Positions 58,670-64,000 of a stretch of DNA of 64,000 bases are shown here, piece after piece. The notes beneath the pieces were generated by a model. That model was not told where the DNA came from. It did not search any database and saw only the letters and a list, made by a program, of their open reading frames with translations. Position 1 is the stretch's first letter; each line of letters begins with the position of its first letter. A program made the translations under genes and the position numbers. The stretch is from NCBI RefSeq assembly GCF_905171775.1, contig NC_053491.1, forward strand, positions 229,328,247-229,392,246, written 5' to 3'. Origin of the DNA: Rana temporaria. Lineage: Eukaryota; Chordata; Amphibia; Anura; Ranidae.

Positions 58670-60565
58670 CAAAACAGATTATAGCGCACACATGCAAAAA
58701 TGACATTTATCCTGCAAGGCTAGTTAAAAACACCTGAACATATTCAAAAATACGGGGGTTTGGTCACACTATATAATCATATAGTGCTAAGCCCACTTAC
58801 TGCGACAAAGTACCCCGAATTAGTGGGTCCTACCCTAGTAATAGAATGAAAGAACCTGGGTCTCAACCATGGGAGATAAACTCCTCTCTGTGGGAGAACT
58901 GAAGGGATTCTTCCTATACAATGGTGGCCACTAATGTGAGGTAATGAAGAGGGGGAGGGGTGCTCCAGCCAAGAGACCTGGTCAGGGTCTATACAAAATA
59001 CAAAAAGATACTTGGTGGGCACACCCAAAAAATGCTATACATCTAAGCTGGTGCTGCTATAAGACCAAATACAGTACAAAACAGATTATAGCGCACACAT
59101 GCAAAAATGACATTTATCCTGCAAGGCTAGTTAAAAACACCTGAACATATTCAAAAATACGGGGGTTTGGTCACACTATATAATCATATAGTGCTAAGCC
59201 CACTTACTGCGACAAAGTACCCCGAATTAGTGGGTCCTACCCTAGCAATAGAATGAAAGAACCTGGGTCTCAACCATGGGAGATAAACTCCTCTCTGTGG
59301 GAGAACTGAAGGGATTCTCCCTATACAATGGTGGCCACTAATGTGAGGTAATGAAGAGGGGGAGGGGTGCTCCAGCCAAGAGACCTGGTCAGGGTCTATA
59401 CAAAATACAAAAAGATACTTTGTGGGCACACCCAAAAAATGCTATACATCTAAGCTGGTGCTGCTATAAGACCAAATACAGTACAAAACAGATTATAGCG
59501 CACACATGCAAAAATGACATTTATCCTGCAAGGCTAGTTAAAAACACCTGAACATATTCAAAAATACGGGGGTTTGGTCACACTATATAATCATATAGTG
59601 CTAAGCCCACTTACTGCGACAAAGTACCCCGAATTAGTGGGTCCTACCCTAGTAATAGAATGAAAGAACCTGGGTCTCAACCATGGGAGATAAACTCCTC
59701 TCTGTGGGAGAACTGAAGGGATTCTTCCTATACAATGGTGGCCACTAATGTGAGGTAATGAAGAGGGGGAGGGGTGCTCCAGCCAAGAGACCTGGTCAGG
59801 GTCTATACAAAATACAAAAAGATACTTGGTGGGCACACCCAAAAAATGCTATACATCTAAGCTGGTGCTGCTATAAGACCAAATACAGTACAAAACAGAT
59901 TATAGCGCACACATGCAAAAATGACATTTATCCTGCAAGGCTAGTTAAAAACACCTGAACATATTCAAAAATACGGGGGTTTGGTCACACTATATAATCA
60001 TATAGTGCTAAGCCCACTTACTGCGACAAAGTACCCCGAATTAGTGGGTCCTACCCTAGTAATAGAATGAAAGAACCTGGGTCTCAACCATGGGAGATAA
60101 ACTCCTCTCTGTGGGAGAACTGAAGGGATTCTCCCTATACAATGGTGGCCACTAATGTGAGGTAATGAAGAGGGGGAGGGGTGCTCCAGCCAAGAGACCT
60201 GGTCAGGGTCTATACAAAATACAAAAAGATACTTGGTGGGCACACCCAAAAAATGCTATACATCTAAGCTGGTGCTGCTATAAGACCAAATACAGTACAA
60301 AACAGATTATAGCGCACACATGCAAAAATGACATTTATCCTGCAAGGCTAGTTAAAAACACCTGAACATATTCAAAAATACGGGGGTTTGGTCACACTAT
60401 ATAATCATATAGTGCTAAGCCCACTTACTGCGACAAAGTACCCCGAATTAGTGGGTCCTACCCTAGTAATAGAATGAAAGAACCTGGGTCTCAACCATGG
60501 GAGATAAACTCCTCTCTGTGGGAGAACTGAAGGGATTCTTCCTATACAATGGTGGCCACTAATGT
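58670..60565. repeat. 407-bp satellite array, 4.66 units
   Basis: The unit start CAAAACAGATTATAGCG at 58670 recurs at 59077 and every 407 bp after. Units are nearly identical, with a handful of substitutions. One site (GATTCTTCC versus GATTCTCCC) alternates T, C, T, C, T along the array. Each unit contains the inverted repeat CACTATATAATCATATAGTG. A 66-residue plus frame and an 83-residue minus frame recur in each full unit but look like passengers. The array is bounded by a 14-bp direct repeat, TTTATTTTGTATCA, at 58658-58671 and 60568-60581. Confidence 0.97.
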
Positions 60566-60581
60566 TTTTTATTTTGTATCA

Positions 60582-61036
60582 GACTTTTCCACTTTTGCAC
60601 TTTTATGCACATTGATTGATGTCAGTTGCACATGTATCTATTAATTTATTTACTGTATTTTTATCCACCTACCTTTTATAGATTACTGATTGCCTATTTC
60701 ACTTTTTTTTTTTCACTTGTCCACTTGGTTTATTTTTGCACTGGAATTGCATGTTTTGGATTTGTTTGGACATTTTATTAATTGATCAGTTTTTATCTTA
60801 TCAATTATCCTTCTGTTCACCCATTTAGTTACATAGTTATTCAGTCAGTGAGCACCCCCTACCTTCTTTTTAATATTATTATTTATGTGTGAACATTTTT
60901 AGGTGGCTGCTGCTATTTATTTTAGGTTTTAGATTATTTCCCTTTGGTATGTGCATTTGTTCCCCCCTTTTTTATTACCAACAACTTTATTGCCTCCCCA
61001 AAGCATTTTATTTAAAGGATTTCTGTATTTTCAATG
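60582..61036. other. AT-rich stretch, no gene seen
   Basis: T-rich sequence with CACTTTTGCACTTTTATGCAC; no frames or ends recognised. Confidence 0.5.
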
Positions 61037-61040
61037 TTAA

Positions 61041-61486
61041 AGCGGAGCTCCACCCTAAAGTGGAACTCCCGCTGATCGAAACCCTCCCCCCCTCCCGTGT
61101 CACATTTGACACCTTTCAGGGGGAGGTGGGTGCAGATACCTGTCTAAAGACAGGTATTTGCACCCACTTCTGGCCACACAGTCTGCGCCCCCCCCCATTG
61201 TGTTCTGGGAACACTCGGCTCCCAGAGCACAGCTGAAGCCAGTCAGCAGGCGCAGCGCGACTCGCGCATGTGCTGTAGGGAACCGGGCAGTGAAGCTGGA
61301 GTGCTTCACTTTCTGGTTCCCTCACCTAGGATGGCGGGGGGCAGCAGAGTGACGAGTGATCGCTCGTCCTCTGATGCGGACAGTGCTGGACTCCAGGACA
61401 GGTAAGTGTGCCGATAATAAAAGTCAGCAGCTGCAGTATTTGTAGCTGCTGACTTTTAATATTTTTTTTTTCAGTGGACATCCGCT
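61041..61486. mobile_element. T2-like MITE with TTAA duplication, copy 6
   Basis: TTAA lies at 61037-61040 and 61487-61490, with ends AGCGGAGCTCC and GGACATCCGCT. It contains GCAGATACCTGTCT/AGACAGGTATTTGC and CAGCAGCTGC/AGCTGCTG hairpins shared with copies at 33986 and 50502. Confidence 0.9.
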
Positions 61487-61490
61487 TTAA

Positions 61491-62319
61491 GTAAGAATAT
61501 ACCCTTATTTTTTTCATGTTTCCCATAGCAATGCTAATACCTTTATTTTTTTATTTTTTACAGTGTTTTTCCATAAGTCCTAAAAACTTTGAGAATGTAA
61601 TTACAGGACTTACCCTTCATAAACTTAAATGGGGTTTGCTGTTGAATTCAGGTTGGCTGAATTTTAAAGCGGATTAGTAAATCGAGCCAGGGCAGATTTG
61701 CCCATTCGTTCTTATATTTGTCTGGCAGTGGAAAGCTGTGTTCCATCTGAAGCTGTCTGAAGCTAGACAGATGGCACCTACCCAGGAGAGGTGGTCAACA
61801 TAAAAACAAGCACATGTCCTATTTCTCAGATGAGTAAAGTATGAGTCAGCTTTACGTAAATTTTCAATGTCATGTTTTCACTGCAATTATCACATCAGAT
61901 GCATATTTTTATTTTTGTGCAGCTGTACTGTATACTTAAATTTGTCAAAATTATCCCCGCATAGTATTTACTAATCTTCTACATAGTCTTAGATTCAACT
62001 CTTTGACTCATTTCTGATTATATCAAGAATGCATTTTAACAAAGAATAATTTTTGAATAGAAATATCTGAAGCGAAACGTGGGTGATTTCAATACCATTG
62101 AGTTTGTATAATACACCTATTATCCTAATATTTTAATAGTGTTTTAACCCCTTCCTGCCTGAAATCTGTATATGAATGTTCCCCAGCCCAATGCCTCATA
62201 CTGGGAGTACTTTAACAAACATCATCCCTTTGAGAGCCACTAGCCGACACTGACAGCTTCTGTCCCACTGAAAATCCGGAAGCAGAGTAGTTCCTGAGAT
62301 GTAAGTTAAGCAGGCCATG
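61491..62319. other. single-copy-like stretch, no gene seen
   Basis: No supported features. Confidence 0.5.
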
Positions 62320-63756
62320 CAGTGAGGGAAACAAGTATTTTATTCCCTGCTGATTTTGTACATTTGCCCACTGACAAAGAAATGACCATTCTATAATTTT
62401 AATGTTAGGTTTATTTTAACAGTGAGATATAAAATAACAAGAAAAATATCCATAAAATCACATTTCAAAAAAAGTTATAAATTGATTTGTATTTTAATGA
62501 GTAAAATAATTATTTGATACCCTATCAATCAGCAAGATCTCTGGCTCCCAGGTGTCTTCTATACAGGTAACAAGCTGAGATTAGGCGCACTCTCTTAAAG
62601 GGAGTGCTCCTATGCTCAGCTTGTTATCTTCATAAAACACACCTGTCCACAGAAGCAATCAATCAGGTTCCAATCTCTACACAATGGCCAAGACCAAAGA
62701 GCTGTCCAAGGATGTCAGGGACAAGATTGTAGACCCACACAAAACTGGAATAGGCTACAAGACCATCATCAAGCAGCTTGGTGAGAGGGTGACAACAGTT
62801 GGTGCCATTATTCGCAAATGGAAGAAACAGAGAATAACTATAAATTTCTTGGGGTCTGGGGCTCCATGCAAGATCTCACCTCGTATTTTTAGTGATAATG
62901 AGAACGGTGGGGAATAAGCCCAAAACTACACAGGAGAATCTTATCAATGATCTCAAGGCAGCTGGGACCATAGTCACCAAGAAAACATTTGATAACACAC
63001 TACGTTGTGAAGGACTGAAATCATGCAGTGCCCGCAAGGTCTCCCTGCTCATGAAAGCACATGTACAGACCCGTCTGAAGTTTGCTAATGAACATCTGAA
63101 TGATTCAGAACAGAACTGGGTGAAAGTGTTGTGGTCAATAGAGACCAAATTTGAGCTCTTTGGCATCAACTCAACTTGCCGTGTTTGGAGGAAAAGGAAT
63201 GCTGCCTATGACCCCAAGAACACCATCCCTACCGTCAAACATGGAGGTGTAAGCATTATGCTTTGGGGGTGTTTTTCTACTAAGGGGACAGGAAAACTTC
63301 AAAGGAACGATGGATGGGCCATGTATCATAATATATTGGGTGAGAACCTCCTTCCCGCAGCCAAGACATTGAAAATGGATCGTGGATGGGTATTCCAGCA
63401 TGACAATAACTCAAAACACATGTCCAAGGCAAGAAAGGAGTGGCTCAAGAAGAAGCACAATAGGGTTCTGGAGTGGCCTTGCCAGTCTCCAGACCTTAAT
63501 CCCATAAAAAATATGTGGAAGGAGCTGAAGGTTTGAGTTACCAAATGTCAGCCTCGAAACCTTAATGACTTGGAGAGAATCTGCAAAGAGGAGAGGGACA
63601 AAATCCCTCCTGAGATGTGTTTAAACCTGGTGGCCAACTACAAGAAATTTCAGACCTCTCTGATCGTCAACAAGGGTTTTACCACCAAGTACTAAGTCAT
63701 GTTTTGCAAAGGGGTCAAATACTTATTTCACCCATTAAAATGCAAATCAATTTTAT
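62320..63756 (+). mobile_element. Tc1/mariner element (DD34E), right end truncated, copy 2
   Basis: The left end CAGTGAGGGAAACAAGTATT starts at 62320. An inner repeat near 62476-62525 (AAATTGATTTGTATTTTAAT) is matched inverted at 63712-63756, but the outer right terminus is missing: the sequence changes abruptly to GGGGCGGAGCGACGCG after 63756. The transposase pseudogene runs on the plus strand. Confidence 0.93.
62684..63695 (+). pseudogene. Tc1-like transposase, decayed
   Basis: It begins MAKTKELSKDVRDKIVD at 62684 with the N-terminal helix-turn-helix (GYKTIIKQLG). A frameshift lies at about 62890-62917. The remaining frame (from 62892) carries WSIET where the first catalytic aspartate should be (I83 in that frame), QHDNN with the second aspartate kept (D171), and NPIKNMW where the third acidic residue should be (K206). 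The spacing between the last two sites is still 34 residues, so it derives from a DD34E enzyme. A TGA at 63534-63536 interrupts it, after which the same frame continues to KGFTTKY and TAA at 63693-63695. Two of three catalytic acids are gone, so it is long dead. Confidence 0.93.
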
Positions 63757-64000
63757 TTTTGGGGCGGAGCGACGCGCTGACGTCACCTCGTACTGTATCT
63801 CCATCATTCCCTGGAAGGACAGGTCTGTCTGGATGTGCGCGGCCGGTACACCAGACTTAAGGCTGTTTGTTTTTTCGGATGCTGTAAGTGCAATCTTTTT
63901 TAGCTTAATAAAATTATTGAAGGTTTTACACTATATGGAGCCTTTCTCTTTTATGAAAATTACCCATACACTGGTTCAAGTGGAGTCAATGGCTATGAGC
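63757..64000. other. unclassified GC-to-AT segment at window edge
   Basis: It begins GGGGCGGAGCGACGCGCTGA and includes TTAATAAAATTATTGAAGG and CACTATATGGAGCC words. It could be the 3' part of a retroelement or another MITE, but no terminus is visible before the window ends. Confidence 0.35.

Noticed and set aside
58670..60565. Satellite unit tested by eye for a hammerhead ribozyme
   Set aside because: Neither strand of the 407-bp unit contains CTGATGA followed by GAAA at suitable spacing.

Overview
The window looks like intergenic or intronic DNA from a large vertebrate genome, most probably a frog (a ranid-type anuran). The reasons are two Tx1-clade L1-like LINEs, Tc1-type DD34E transposons, many TTAA-flanked miniature elements resembling the Xenopus T2/Kolobok type, and GGGCC-ended palindromic MITEs, all embedded in AT-rich single-copy DNA. 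The species call is inference. I find no bacterial signal, rRNA, tRNA or CRISPR array, and no exon of a host gene that I can support. The only coding sequences recognised are transposon remnants.

Layout. 1-2.4 kb: a 554-bp tandem duplication whose second copy holds a 709-bp MITE (the first copy is the empty site), then a compound tetranucleotide microsatellite. 2.4-6.55 kb: a 5'-truncated L1-Tx1-type LINE on the minus strand with a perfect 15-bp target-site duplication and a long open reverse transcriptase frame. 6.6-17 kb: inverted repeat, several MITEs and single-copy stretches. 17.3-18.9 kb: a Tc1 element on the minus strand whose transposase is broken by one stop codon. 19-28 kb: single-copy DNA, a tandem pair of nearly identical MITEs sharing a TAA, and T2-like elements. 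28.7-35.1 kb: a TA microsatellite, a CCACTT-family element, T2-like elements, a hammerhead-like motif and a perfect 21-bp hairpin. 36-43 kb: three GGGCC-family MITEs, one nested inside a CCACTT-family element, and a diverged three-way duplication. 44-48 kb: further palindromic elements and a Tigger/pogo-like element with a nested repeat. 49.4-52.8 kb: a second LINE with target-site duplications, an internal deletion and a MITE in its ORF2. 52.8-58.4 kb: a Tc1 end fragment and several composite repeats. 58.7-60.6 kb: a 407-bp satellite array of 4.66 units. 61-64 kb: another T2-like element and a second, decayed Tc1 element.

How the parts relate. Autonomous elements (LINEs, Tc1) are all inactivated: truncation and two frameshifts in LINE 1; internal deletion, frameshifts and a catalytic-site change in LINE 2; one nonsense codon in Tc1 copy 1; loss of two catalytic acids plus a truncated end in Tc1 copy 2. 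The non-autonomous elements fall into a few families defined by ends and target duplications: TTAA-flanked (T2-like), 3-bp-duplicating GGGCC type, and 3-bp TAA-flanked GGCCCC type. Several low-repeat islands (about 8.7-9.3, 13.7-14.1, 30.7-31.3, 39.2-39.5, 43.6-44.1 and 48.2-48.5 kb) have the texture of conserved noncoding elements. They are listed as candidates only, because no alignment could be run.
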